DNA of 64,000 nucleotides from Heterobilharzia americana. Taxonomy: Eukaryota; Platyhelminthes; Trematoda; Strigeidida; Schistosomatidae. The DNA is taken from the NCBI GenBank assembly GCA_944470555.2, contig OX104131.1, positions 14,500,515-14,564,514 on the forward strand, written 5' to 3'. A model generated the notes under the pieces. It worked only from the letters and a program-made list of their open reading frames with translations. It was not told the DNA's origin and did no database searches. Both the position numbers and the translations under genes were made by a program. Shown here piece after piece: positions 47,706 to 59,924 of this stretch (position 1 is its first letter; each line of letters opens with the position of its first letter).

Positions 47706-49134
47706 TACTTCAGTAAGTCCATTAGTGGTCATCTTCCTGTCTCTTTAGTTGTTATCTGTGTTTGGCTGGAATGAAGTAACAATGAGACCTGTTCTTCAAT
47801 TTTATTACAGTAGTAAATTATCGATTTCATAACATATTCTCATAAACTAAATTTTATTTCCCAATTATTTAGTAGGTAAAAATTGCTTTTGTAATGGTAA
47901 TTTCACCCATTTCTTACGTATCTTATTTGAACAAGTCTAATAGCGTCATTTTTTTGATGAACTCAGTTGAACGTTTATACACAGTTCATGCAGAATGCAT
48001 ATATTCAACTTACGGGGTTGGTGGTGATTGGCAGATTTAAAAATTGCTCACAACACAGATCAGTACCAGCTTAGAATAATTAGGATCTAGGAAGTAGTGA
48101 ACAGTACCTTCATCCTTTCTTTCAACTCCTCAGTAGAGTGGGTCAGTGACCTAGTAAAGAATAGAGCCTTGAACCCGTAGTGTCATTAAAAAAAACATGT
48201 AATAATTCAGGAAGTGATTGGTGATGAAATAATTCACATTTTCACTTTTTGTTAAACTGATTGCATAGTCTATCGATCGCCCGACCCTATGAAAAACAAG
48301 TATTTATTCTCTTAGCCGACTTAGTTGACAGTATATATGATGGATTTTCACTAAAACTTTGGGAATTCTTTTCTGAAGGAATTTAGTGCTTAATACTAGA
48401 TTCATAGTCATGTTATTAAAATACAGTAACTAAGAATAACATTAAACAATTACGAACCCAGCGATTGAAAAGCTATCCAATCCAGCTGATTCGGAGAGTG
48501 AGATCAGATGACTTATATTCGACAGACTTTATGGCATCTGGAATTGAAAATATGTATTGGTAAGAACTTACACTATATAAAAAAATTTAAAATGCTCAGT
48601 CAGGAAACTAACAAGTGAGATGAAATGAGAATCATGCATGGCAAAATGTAGACCTTGAAAGTACAGTAAACAGAAGGGTCAGGGATATAGATCCACTCAA
48701 CAATTCATTTTGGTGGCTTTTGAAACGGCGATTTATCTTAAAACATGGCTGTATAGTTCTACAGTAAACGTATAGATTAGTTTAAAAAAATTCCAGCCTT
48801 ATCATATCAACAGAATGTATATAATCAATGACAGGAATAGGCAACTCTTAATCTCTAAATAATCAGTACCAGTGATAGATTAAATTGGCCAAAATCTTAG
48901 CGAATACAGAAGAACTGGATGAGATCCAGGCAAATTCAGTTGATGATCCACAAAAAGGGTGAGACGCCTGTATTATATTCCATCGCTAGGCATTATCAAA
49001 TATTCAGTCAAGACTTTATCACATAAATAGTGGTACATCAACACCAGGATTATCTACATATTCCAACAGAGAACATTCATTCCAATCCTGTGAAATAGAA
49101 GTGACCCTATTAACTTGCTGTACTGATGGATAAT
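47706..49134. other. No gene seen
   Basis: Spacer between the two inverted copies. Nothing is recognised. Confidence 0.4.
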
Positions 49135-49975
49135 ACAGTCAGGCATTAGAAGAGATGGGTAGTGATCATTACCACTTCAAGAATTCCGGCATAAGCGGTT
49201 GATGAGACTAAGATGGGATGAAACAGGCCTTATGATTTCTACTACCAGTCATGAACTGAAATAATATTATTGTAATGATCAGTGATCTCACTAATTGCTT
49301 CCCTGTTTTAGCCACTCATGCAGTCATAACAATAATAATCGCTTTATTGGAAACAACATTTATGATACATATGGAATTTTCAGCGAGTAATCTTTCAATA
49401 AATACTCCTCAGGTACAGAATTCCTAAAGTTAACGATTTTTGCAGTTGAATAGGTTTAATAATAATGAAATTAAAGGCACTAACTTGAAACGAGTAGCAG
49501 GTGTAACGTCCTGATTGTATGTGAATACAAAATAATGCTGGTCATAGTTCAGTCACCAATATAAAAATTGTATTTTTAAGTATCAATATGTCCATCTTAA
49601 TCTGGTGTAAAGGTTTTCTTTTGTTTCGTTCTTAGCTTGAGAAAAGAGGTATACGATACATTTAAAAGGCATATCTAAAAGATTGAAGCAACCAGATAGG
49701 GAAGAATGTGATAAAATGTTTTCGTAGCCCATATTTTAAGTAGATCGCTTAAATACAAGTGAAATTGTGTTCTGGAGGTGGATACCAGTGTATTCATATG
49801 CCACTGCGGTGATCGGTCACAGTAGTCTGAGGGTGCATTGCTCTCATATACTCACTTTCTGCGGAATCGACGGCATTATTCTTTCAAGTGATTTGAATAA
49901 TTCAATAATTAGTCAGTAGGTGTCATATGTACTATACGTGTAGACTGAATGAGTCTAGTTAAGCTTTAATAAATG
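49135..49975 (-). repeat. Dispersed repeat, copy split by an insertion
   Basis: Inverted relative to 47345-47705. The two matching blocks (about 49750-49975 and 49135-49320) are separated by about 430 bases that are absent from the other copy. Confidence 0.7.
49322..49755. mobile_element. Insertion of about 430 bases, unclassified
   Basis: It sits between CACTCATGCAG and TGAAATTGTGTTCTGG, which are almost continuous in the 47345 copy. It contains ATT/AAT runs, no ORF and no obvious terminal inverted repeat. It could be a solo non-autonomous element, or the other copy may have been deleted. Confidence 0.4.
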
Positions 49976-51138
49976 TATTTCCTGCAGCTATCCTACCCCA
50001 ATTCAAGACGCACAAATTTGTAAGCATCCTGCCCCAGATAGTCAACTGCATATTGTAGATATCACTTCGTCCCCATAATCTGAAACTGTTTTAACACATT
50101 CTCCTAACCTATTTTGTCCTCTAACAATGGTAACTTTCTATCAAGTTATTATTCCTCACATTGTCCTTCTTAGTTTATTTCATCTAGCTCTCATAAGCAC
50201 CTTCCTATTGTTTTATTAAACTATCACCTTATAGTGTTACACAAGCCGTATAATCGACTAGATAATCAACTATTTTGGTGAATTGAATCCCTGTAACAAT
50301 TTATTCTGTCATTCAAGTTCACACCAGACTTTTGTGAATTGACTTCCCCAACTGTATAGTGGTATTAACAAACTGATAGGCAAAATTTTAATATTGTTGA
50401 CGCTAAATTCTTCAATAGGTAAATATAACTGTAGGATCTGAAGAAGTTGTCGAGATGAATATTCTTTGTTCACTCAAATGGCTTTTGAAGCACAACGGAA
50501 GTATTTCACACGCTTGAAAAATCCTACGAGTAGTTGAGTTGAAGATTCGTTGGGGAATAATGCAAAACTCTACTCATGAAAATGTTCTTATTAACTTGAA
50601 CGATATTCTTACTGGCTGTGATGACTGAACCTTTGCTACTGTAGCGTATATTTCACATTTCATATTTTGACATACATAACCTTTTGTTTAATTCTAATAA
50701 TGTATAAAAATCGGTCTGCTTCTTGTTTTAAACCGTCATAAGGTGTGTCTGGTTGACGTTTTAATAGTGTCTCCATTAACTGTTCAGTAATCTTCTTCTG
50801 TCAAAACAGAGCTTGTGTATCCAAACTTTGTCTCCTGTGAACCATCACGATTAGCTGTGAAGAAACTTTCTAGATCGACAAACCGCAAATGAGGCTCAGT
50901 AATCTTAAAAAAGGGCCTATGAAGATTGTTATATCAGCCAAAACCAGAAAATGTGAATTACAGATAAGCGTCACTGGTCATATTATTTCATTTATTTTAA
51001 AAGTTGTCTTACTTCCGACCTAATCGTTGAAATTATTATGTAACTCGAATTAAGAGCTGTTGATGGACCCCTCATCCGTTTCTGTATGACATATATTTCG
51101 GAAATAACTGCAAGTTGAGCGAAACCTCTTGTTATGTA
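49976..51138. other. No gene seen
   Basis: Nothing recognised. Confidence 0.4.
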
Positions 51139-51966
51139 TATTGTTATTATTGTTATTTTCCCCTTGGGTTCCTATTGGAAAATAGGGCTTCAGTAGCACG
51201 TCTCCATTGCACTCTCCTCTCCAGTCTTTTGAACCTCGCTCCACCACTGCCACAAGCTTTCATTTCTTACTCACATGTTCTCCTCCATGTCACCATCGCT
51301 TCGGACGCCCAACTCGTCTTTTCTCCTTTATTCCACTTGAGGGCCTTGCCTGGCGCGTGATATCTCCAATAGGCCTTCTCGGTGTATGCCCAATCCATCT
51401 CCGCTTTCTTCTGCATGTTTTTTGGGTGATAGGTTCTCGGTTGGTTCGTTGCTCCGCCAGAGTTCCTTGTTGCTATTCTTTTTGGATCTGATCTTCAGTA
51501 TCGAGCCAGCGTAGGCAGCTGTTGATGAATGTCTGTACTTTGTTGGAAGTGCTTTTCGTAATGTGCCAAGTCTCTCAACCATCACACAGAAGCACTGATT
51601 TGACGTTGGTGTTGAAAATCCGGATCTTGTTCACGCTTTATGCTGAGTGCAGTTCAGTTCAGTGCAGTAGATCTCCACACTGATTTCAGAATAATGAAGG
51701 GCTGTCTGGCTATCTTTCCGATCCTGGATTTGATATCTTCGTCTGTGCCACCTGTAGTTGAAACGATGCTGTCTAAGAAGTTAGATGAAGGAGACTATTT
51801 TATTTAGGTTTCTCCCGGTAATGGTGATTGGCGCTTGTTGTTGTTGGTTGGGTATCTTCATCATCTCTGTCTTCTCTACGTTCAGCTGAAGGAAGTCCCA
51901 TCTTCGCTGCCTCGCCTCTTCTGTCAACTTGTTGGATTTTGCATGTAGATCTTCGAGTTTGTTATC
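51139..51966 (-). mobile_element. RTE LINE, 5'-truncated 3' fragment
   Basis: The minus strand begins at KLEDLHAKSNKLTEEA (51966-51920), just after the RT catalytic box. It continues through LNVEKTEMMKI, a Q-rich patch, PITITGRNLN, and ALPTKYRHSSTAAYAGSILK, then a GDGLGIHREGL region. The end is CCCAAGGGGAAAATAACAATAATAACAAT at 51167-51139. Frameshifts are frequent. An extra TTCAGTTCAGTGCAG micro-duplication lies at about 51653. Confidence 0.85.
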
Positions 51967-52834
51967 TCTTACCCCATATTTTATCCGTGGACTTAAGTGT
52001 TTATTTTTTATAAACTATCATCCATTGTGGTCAGATAATTTGGCTGTAAATACAGATGAATGAGATGGCATGAAAGAGACAGACAATAAGTACCAGGCTT
52101 TGTGTTCTGTTGTAAAATGTGGGAAGGGGCGAGTTGCGTGACTCGCCGTGTGGGCGGAGTGAGTGGAGTATACGAAACATAGCAAGTGTATTCAAGACCA
52201 ATCATATCCAAAGTTAGTGTTAAGACTGAATAAGCATATCAGTGCTTTCAGTTACAGTGAGATGTAGTATAGCAAATTGGTCACTGGATAAACTTAGAAA
52301 TATAACAAAACTATGGCACCCATGGAATTCTTGTTCGGAAGTTCTTGACCATCAGACTTCATAGACATCAGGAATAGTATCAGACATATTATCAGATATA
52401 GTAAAATATACTAATGTCAATAAATAAGAAATATAAACAGGAAAAAATGGTACAAAGAGATGAATATCTAGCATAAAGCAGTTGAAAGTGTTCTCAGCAA
52501 ATATCCCAGTGGTATAGAGCTATGAGAAGTTGGAGGAGATTTATAAAAATGGAAGCAGTAGTAATATTTACAAAGTTATGCATCGGTAGGACTTTTGAAT
52601 GTTGTATCACATCAGGTTCACCACCTTGTTGCACCAAGGATTTGACTCCAATTTTTATATATGGTTCCTCAAATACTATCACTTTTCTTATTATCCCAAT
52701 AATTGCTGGTCCACTTATATTGGATAGTGTGAAAACAGGCTATAACGCGAAGTAAACACTTTGCATTGACGCTAAACCAACAAGTTGGAAATCAACAGAA
52801 ACTAGATAGAATATTCTGTATGAATACAAATTGA
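51967..52834. other. No gene recognised
   Basis: A 77-codon plus-strand frame (52522-52755) overlaps a 62-codon minus-strand frame. Neither has a motif I recognise. The rest is unassigned. Confidence 0.35.
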
Positions 52835-52970
52835 AAAGAATGTCCGAATCCCGGTGAGAACAACATCACTCACTGGGAGGCAAGTACATCCAGCTGACAA
52901 GCCCCAAATAGAACGAAATGCGCATCCTGGATTCCACTGCTACCCACTACCCATCATTATTATATATGCT
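52835..52970 (+). mobile_element. SINE-A copy, hammerhead nearly intact
   Basis: The B-box remnant CGAATCCCGGTGAGAACAAC is followed by the hammerhead region 52882-52942: AGTACATCCAGCTGACAAG, then CCCCAAATAGAACGAAATGC, then GCATCCTGGATTCCACTGC. Helix I (ATCCAG with CTGGAT) is perfect and the GAAA strand is intact. The core reads CTGACAA instead of CTGACGA, a change at an essential guanine, and the cleavage site is ATC. Confidence 0.8.
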
Positions 52971-53984
52971 GGAATGTTAAATATACTAGCAAACATAATA
53001 TGAAGTAAGTGCTACACTACTTCCCGTTTCCATGATAAAACTCTTGTTAACTTGATAAAAGTATATGGATGTTTATTGCTTGATATTATTTGGATTGTAA
53101 GTAACTGAGGAGGAATAACGAAATCAAGTTAACCTCATTTTATTCTAATTTGGTTATTTTTCTTTTTCCATGTAAGCTTATAAATAGGAAGAAGTGCATA
53201 ATTCCCTTAGTTTAGTTTTGTCTTTTCCGAATGGGCCTCAGTGTTTTTTTCAAAAACATGAGTTTTTCAGTTTTGACATGAAAAACCATATTTTCGATTA
53301 CTTTTTCAATTGAAGTAAGTCCTTGAAATTCACTTGAGGTGAATTTTACTCAACGTACAAATACTGGTTATGATACTGGTTACTTACTTCAACTCCCCTA
53401 CCGCTTCCGCACCCTCTTAGTTGATAATGTGTCATTGGGTTGCATTTTGAAGTTTATTCTTGGATTAGCCTGGTTTATCTCGTTAGGCTGAATAGTGGTC
53501 AGTCTGTAGCAGTCAGTCGTTAGTTTTTTACTTCACTCTCTTAACTTTATTATTTCCACCTAAACTTCAAAGCGGTAATCACTTAAGGTAGTCTGTTTTT
53601 TTGCTAACTAAATGAAGAAAATTGTGATTGAGACAATAAATATCAAGAAAAGGTAGAATCGAGTACAGCTGGACTGAAAATGAAGGCATGGTCAGATTGG
53701 TGTTGTGTAGGCATCCGTAAACATGGTAAAGTTTGGCTTGAAAACGAATGACAAAACTGATTATTACTGCCATTCTATGTCATTTGGTAATGAGAGGATA
53801 TCAAATTAGAAAAGATTATGTTCTTTCACTACAATACCAAGTGCTGGGTAATTTATGGAAAGGGACACGACTACTACTTTCTGTGCCCATGAGAGGTTAT
53901 TCGGGCCACACAGTTTCATATCACAACTGAATACCTATTTTGTATGTATTTATGAGATACTGGACGATGAAGCTGAGAAGAAAA
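52971..53984. other. No gene seen
   Basis: Nothing recognised. Confidence 0.4.
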
Positions 53985-54135
53985 TCTGGACCGCAGCGCC
54001 CAGCTGGTGATCCCGAGGCCGCTGATTCAAATCCTTATGCTGCCCAGATTTCAGTTTCACCTCAAGTTATCACCCAATATCAGTTATACAAGTCTGCCAT
54101 ACCATGGCTATCTGAAATAATCAAACTGATGATCT
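53985..54135 (+). mobile_element. SINE-C copy
   Basis: The head has CGCCCAGCTGGTGATCCCGA and B box TGATTCAAATCC (54023). The body has CAGATTTCAGTTTCACCTCA and AGTCTGCCATACCATGGCTA. It matches 7645-7815 over its whole length. Confidence 0.7.
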
Positions 54136-54309
54136 AAGTCACAGTCATCATTAGTTCGGTTCTCCTTTAATTTTTAATTCAATTGCATTCGATTTCTTCT
54201 TTCTAATATGCTTACTGTCTCGACTACCGATTTTTTCATGCCCCACATAAGCTCCTTCTTAATCACATTCATCGGCTTATAGCTGTGGAACATTGTGAGG
54301 ACGTCTTGT

Positions 54310-54450
54310 GAACTCTGACCTAATGGATGAATGGCTGTGAGATCTGAAGGTCCTGGGTTCGATCCCCAGTGCGTACCAATGAGAAGTCATATACTGGAAC
54401 GAAACAGCTGTCCATTTCTCCTAGGTTTGCAATGATCCTCCAACTGAACT
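54310..54450 (+). mobile_element. SINE-B copy
   Basis: Head with B box CTGGGTTCGATCCCC at 54353-54367. The ribozyme-like segment follows (ATGAGAAGTCATATACTGGA then ACGAAACAGCTGTCCA, 54379-54415). The tail has CTCCTAGGTTTGCAATGATC. The second core strand GAAAC and a GTC site are present, while the first core strand is altered. Confidence 0.6.
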
Positions 54451-54468
54451 CTCTGTCTCTCTCTCTCT

Positions 54469-54472
<4 letters not shown>

Positions 54473-54518
<46 letters not shown>
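54473..54518. repeat. (TA)n microsatellite
   Basis: About 23 TA units directly after a CT-rich run at the end of the SINE-B copy. Confidence 0.97.
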
Positions 54519-54521
<3 letters not shown>

Positions 54522-55184
54522 GTCAAATATTATTTTGTTCATTACACTGTGTTAACTAGACCGTGAATTCACTTAATTCCAATGAATTTTGTTCAGCTGT
54601 CACTCTTTTGCAGTCCATAATCTACTATCCATTTCCATTCATGTGAAGGTCAGTCACTTGAAATCAATTAGTAAGCCACTTTTTATTTGGGCGAGTTATT
54701 ATTATGTGAGAGAAACAGAGAAAATCTATTTTTTTCCTAGAAATTTGGAAAGAAACGATAACAGGAGACGGCTAATATTTTCCGGCCCATCAACCATGGT
54801 GACATCTTGTTTAACTAAGATATATATTCTTTTTTCGACGAGTTAATATCTAAAACAGGTGCTGCCTAGCCTTAATCCAACTACGTACATTTTTAATTTG
54901 CTTTCATATGCTACTGAGTTTAGTGGACATCAGTAGTAACATCCCAGAAATATCTGTTGAATTATTTATTTTAAAGTAGCACTGATACCAATGAACAAAA
55001 TACTGCCCCGTCTTAATACGTTTTAAACCATGTATACCATACATAACCTTGAACCCTTAAGCAACTATATAAATATCAAAGGAAAATGCTAAAATGATGG
55101 AAGAAAGGATGATTCATTGAATATTATGAATATGTTTGCTGATTGTAACAGAGAGGTCTACGAATTATTAAATATTAAGTAACA
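54519..55184. other. No gene seen
   Basis: Nothing recognised. Confidence 0.4.
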
Positions 55185-55300
55185 GCACTACCGATGAGGT
55201 TTGCTCCATCCGATTTTGGACTTGTCAGATGGTTGCAATTAATTCCGTTGGGACAGAATTATATTGTTCGTCGCTTACAGTATCACATAATTTTCTACAT
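55185..55300 (-). mobile_element. SINE-A copy, strongly decayed
   Basis: The minus strand reads CAACCATCTGACAAGTCCAA followed by AATCGGATGGAG (55230-55200), a weak match to the hammerhead region. A B-box remnant lies at about 55249-55260. Confidence 0.4.
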
Positions 55301-55914
55301 TTTGCTATTCATGCATGTGACTCAACCGACGAAATGAATCACTTCACCGTACATCAAATGTGTCTTGGATACTATCATCTAACTTATTCATCAATTGGAT
55401 TTCGCCTTGATAAGTAAATCAATGAAACACCAAAATATCATGTTCAATCTGAAGCTTTCATTACTTAAAGAAAGCAAGACGAATATAAACTGAGAAGTCT
55501 GACGTAAAGATTGTGAGCATCGTATCACTGGCCAATCGAGTCTTCAGGTAGTCAAGAGAATATATCAGTGTCAGCTGCAAATCAAACAACTTCATGTATC
55601 ATCGTTGGTATTGATTCACATCGACAACCCCAACCACAACTGTTGGGACAACATACAAATACTAAAACACATAAGCCCATAAACTGTGACAGAATACCTA
55701 AAAGCCTGTTGATGTAATGTAATGGCAATTACAGGCATGTGGACATGGTACCCTTGTACAAATTACTAAAAAATGAACAACCAACTGGAGATTCAACCAG
55801 GAAATCCGCAATCGAGCATTATATCAATGATATCGATCAAATGGTGATATAGGTGATATATAAGAGCCAAAGCCAACTATTAGTAGGTTTTAGTTTATTA
55901 TTGATGGATAGTAG
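55301..55914. other. No gene seen
   Basis: Nothing recognised. Confidence 0.4.
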
Positions 55915-56240
55915 CTAGTACTGGTATCCAAGATACGCGTTTCGTTCTATTTAGAACTCGTCAGCCTGATTTGCCTGACTCCTAGTGAGTTAAATTGCTT
56001 CCACTAAGACTCGAACCTTGGACCAATCGCTTCGAACGCCAAAGCGTTATCCACTAGGTCACTGAGTCACGATAGACACTCCTTGCACGATGGATATAGC
56101 ATAGTATCTGTAGATCTCCGTTACTGATTAGGTCGAATTGATCGACCACTATTCGCATAAGAGCCCATCCGTCAACAGTGTTCAATGAATCCTGTCCAAT
56201 CAACGACAAGGACCCAGAATGACTACAGCACCAAAGGTTT
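55915..56240 (-). mobile_element. SINE-A copy with complete hammerhead core, plus inverted tail
   Basis: The minus-strand head spans 56085-56005 with B box AAGGTTCGAGTCTT. The hammerhead lies at 55975-55923 (separate entry). Next to the head, a short minus-strand tail (about 56100-56145) meets tail sequence in the opposite orientation (GAGCCCATCCGTCAACAGTG at 56161), forming a fold-back. Confidence 0.75.
55923..55975 (-). ncRNA. Hammerhead ribozyme motif, core intact
   Basis: Read on the minus strand: AATCAGG, CTGACGA, then GTTCT-AAAT-AGAAC as a perfect five-pair stem II with an AAAT loop, then GAAAC, GCGTATC and TTGGATACC. All invariant core bases (CUGANGA and GAAA) are present, and the site before cleavage is ATC. 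Helix I is weakened by a mismatch and two G-U pairs compared with the usual ATCCAG/CTGGAT. The short stem III is typical of the schistosome type, which tends to act as a dimer. Activity is an inference. Confidence 0.75.
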
Positions 56241-56999
56241 TCTTTTAGCCTGAAGATACGCTGTCATAGGGTGCGTGTGAGTGCGTAATGAAGTGTAAGT
56301 TTAACGATGACCACGAGAATATAGATGAGGAAAGAGGAAGAGAAAAACGTGAGCCAGTTCACAGGATGTACTTACATTAAATTGCATAACAAATTTTTTT
56401 TTGTGAACCGTAAGAAGCTATTCCGTGAAGCCTACAGAGTTTTTTTTTGACAACTTTAGAGGTCTCAGCTATAGGCATATCTTTGAGTCATCGATTTCAA
56501 TTTCTTTGAAGTAATTTACTTTTTTTGACAAGTCAGCACAATTCAACCGATCAATTTACAACAGTATTAAAGAAATTTACCAACTCAATGAATTTAAATC
56601 CCGATTTTGGTACTGAAAAAATAAGGTAACTTCAGTGACCTTCATTGAATATATTCAATACCTGCGATGAACTATTTTCATTATGCTATGATGAGGAGAT
56701 GCAGCTACTGCCATGAAATATTTCTAAACAGAGATGACGATCAAACGAGCATCGACTACAGTCACTTCTGATAGTTAATGAATATATTTTTGATTGATAA
56801 GAACCATATTTCTTGGTTTTCTTTGTTCTCAGTTAAAATACAGCGATTCACTTAATAGCTACGCACAGTTGATGTGATCCAAATCGGATAAACCATGAGT
56901 CCACTGGTAACTGCCGTCAAATATAATCAAGTTGTGATTATAAGCAATATTAAGCCATCCATACCAGAAACCCATATGTCAACACAAACTGATTAATAA
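56241..56999. other. No gene seen
   Basis: Nothing recognised; T-rich runs at about 56393-56403 and 56440-56448. Confidence 0.4.
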
Positions 57000-57360
57000 G
57001 ATCCTGAGAATCAACGACGAAAGACGGAAATTTCAGAAAGGAAACTGAAGAAGAGGTGGCTGTTGTGACCCAGCGACTGAGTAGATAATGCCATTTGTTC
57101 TGGTGAATAACTTTGTGGTGTTTGAAGCAGTTGGCTTTAGGTTCGAGTCTCATTAGGAACACAGTCAGTCACTGGCATACAGGTACATCCAGCTGACAAG
57201 TCCCGAATAGGACGAATAGTTCATCCATAATTCCAGTGCTTGCAACCACTAAGCAAATTATAACAATGAGTACTTAAGCGATAACGAGGCATCCGCAAGG
57301 GATCCCACCTACCAACAGAGTTCGACCAGTTCAATGTAGTATAACAACTAGAAATTACAA
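57000..57360 (+). mobile_element. SINE-A copy, tail-head-hammerhead-tail
   Basis: Tail-like sequence (CATATGTCAACACAAACTG, about 56972-57035) precedes the head GAGGTGGCTGTTGTGACCCA (57052) with B box TAGGTTCGAGTCTC (57137). The hammerhead region is 57181-57240: GGTACATCCAGCTGACAAG, TCCCGAATAGGACGAATAG. It is followed by the normal tail to about 57360 (AGAAATTACAAGCACC). Two core changes (GA to AA in CTGACGA, GAAA to GAAT) make it inactive. The tail on both sides indicates part of a tandem or circular-permuted arrangement. Confidence 0.8.
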
Positions 57361-57364
57361 GCAC

Positions 57365-57515
57365 CATTAAATAAACCCTGTTTGGCATTCAAAGCGATGG
57401 GTTTGAGTCTCAATGAGATCAAAACATGAGCCCGGGTATTTCCAGTCAACCATTAATAAACGCGGCTGGATAGGTGCCTTGGATTTCCACTGCCAACTAA
57501 TACAGAAATAAATTA
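57365..57515 (+). mobile_element. SINE-A fragment, decayed
   Basis: GATGGGTTTGAGTCTCAATG resembles the B-box region, and TTGGATTTCCACTGCCAACT resembles the 3' side of the hammerhead. It directly follows the copy at 57000-57360. Confidence 0.5.
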
Positions 57516-59924
57516 ATACTAGACTTATCTAGAATACTATCTTTGATGGTATCCATAAATATATATGCAACAAATATGCCCTGCCGTTATTAATTTAGAG
57601 GGAAATAAAAAGTGCTTACCTTTTTCGTTTCTTACACTAAATGAAACCAGAGACACAGTTTTCTTCTATTAAATCACAACAACAGCACAGTTCAGGTGGA
57701 ATTCCATCCGATTACTGAATCTTACGCTTTGAGCATTTTAGTCTCATTAAAGCCTTTGTCCAAGAAATTATCAGTATCTTAGAGCAATTGTTAAATAACT
57801 GAGCAAGATTTCGCCTAATGAAGTGATAAGAGTGTCATCGACTGATTCACGCTTCTATGCGCTATACCCTACACACCAAAGGTCACCAACTTATCTCAAT
57901 CACACATCAGGTCACTAATTGATGACGATTATCCACTAGTTCGGTGACGATTGGCCAAAATATTGCATGCTTCAGGAGTAAGTTTTTTTTAATGGACAAA
58001 CAGGTAAACAGTTATAGCTCAATATCGATTTAAATAGCACAAATGAATTCGCTCCCGATCTTTATTGAGAATTTCTTATTGTTATTCCTCTCCATTCCTT
58101 TTTGTCAACTTTTGCTCACCATCTTTTTTCCTGTCACTTTAATCTTGTCCGTTTTTCATTGATTTTATCGTCTCTGGGTTGTTGTACGCATTTCTTCCAT
58201 ATTTCACGGTTTTTCTTGTGTCTGCAGTTGATATTTTCATCCAAATTCAAGGTAATCTGCAAATTCAGTCCTAAATCGCAATTATCTATCAACTTACTTG
58301 TCGATGACTTTTCGGAAGATGTCAAAAACGAGTAACTGTGGTTATTGAACAGTAAATAATCGACATCACCTGAAGAAGTATAGAAACTAGATAATAATTT
58401 CAGACCTCCTAGGAGGAGAAATCCAGTATCAAACGTTTAACCGCCGCAAGATTAGAACAAAAAGTTTTAACCACCTGATCACCGAAAAATGATTCATATT
58501 TGTCAGTCTCTATCTATTTGCCGTATAATAAAACCAAAAAATCACGCGGGAGAGGTGTACCTTTTTCCCTCCTGGCTTGTTTTATCCCACAATTAGTAGA
58601 GTCAGTTACAGAGGTCTATCCCATTTAGGATTATGCAAAGTATTGAATTAATCCAAAGCAGCTTTCAACATAACCTAGTTTCTAGGGTTTCTATAACCGA
58701 TGATTATTCTTAGTGAAAACTAAAATTAGGCAAAATACTACTAACTAATGAAAAAAGTAGTGCTTGCCTTTAATTACAAAGTGATTAATTTGAGAGTCAT
58801 TAATTAACTAATGAATTTTAAGATAAAAATGTTACACTGAATCTTGTGTTAATGAAATGATAAATCAAGTTTTGACTGTAATGGTGGGGTGGGTTGACCA
58901 ACAGTTATTGAACAGGTCTTTAAGTGAAAATACTGGACACAAATCGCAAACTGAAGGAGCTGATCACTTCCAAGTACAGAATGACGCAGCTAAGTCACAT
59001 ATAAAATAATTCTTTAGTTTTTGTTCGGTGAAAAACCTATCAGTTATCTTGATAAAAAGGGAGAGAGTCATAGTTTCGGCGCTTGACTGATTGACAACAA
59101 GCCTGCCAATCCTGGGTTTCCATCATGTTTGCATTTAACAATAAGACGTGCTCGGAAAACTTGCGTTGCTTCAAAAATCTTAACTTCAACTAATTGGGGA
59201 TATAGTGAGACACGCTTCCGCCTGACTTATAAAGAGATCTGTGTTCCCTTGTAGGACTGGACAAGATGCCAGTTGATAGCCGATGTAGCTTTCAAGCTTT
59301 TTGTGATGACCAATGCCTTTTAGCTATGTTAACAGTATATTTTCTTCTTGAAGAGTGTGGTTCATCATAATACTCTTATGATATCTATCCATTTTTCATG
59401 TCTTCAAGATAAAGCGTCATTTTGGATCTTGTGATTTTCCCTAACTAGATTAACCCTACAAGATATAGTGATAGAAAACCGATAAACCTTGTATCCAGTA
59501 ACGGATTTTCTATTCAACTTATATCTCATAACCACGGTAACATGTGGTGTTGTTATCTAGATGAAATACGACCTCACTCTTAGAACAGCACATGGGATCA
59601 GAACACTGGACGTAAAACGTGGAAATAAATATCAAGTGATCAGAGGTTTATTGATTCAAACTTGAAACTATATTTAAACGATAGATATTCAACTTAGCGG
59701 ACTTGTCATTGTTTTCGTACCACCATTATGAGTGTTTTCTAACAAAGAATAGTCATATCACATATAAGAAGGACACTTTTATAGCTTAAGTTGATTATAA
59801 ATAACTCACTGAAAATTCATTTTATACTCTTTTTTCAATCTGTAAAGAATGAAGCAGTATTAATTCAGTCTAGGGTTTATCGGGATTTTTACTCAAGGTA
59901 GCACTCGTAGTGGAATGCATCAGC
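57516..59924. other. No gene seen
   Basis: 2.4 kb without a recognised element. Overlapping frames on both strands at 58102-58335 have no known domain. Confidence 0.4.

Noticed and set aside
49322..49755. Solo LTR
   Set aside because: No TG...CA ends with matching target duplication could be identified, so it was left unclassified.
52494..52755. Possible small gene on either strand
   Set aside because: The two frames overlap antisense, have no recognised motif and no supporting context, so I list the area only as unassigned.
58102..58335. Possible membrane-protein gene
   Set aside because: The hydrophobic look comes from T-rich DNA, and an equally long frame lies antisense.
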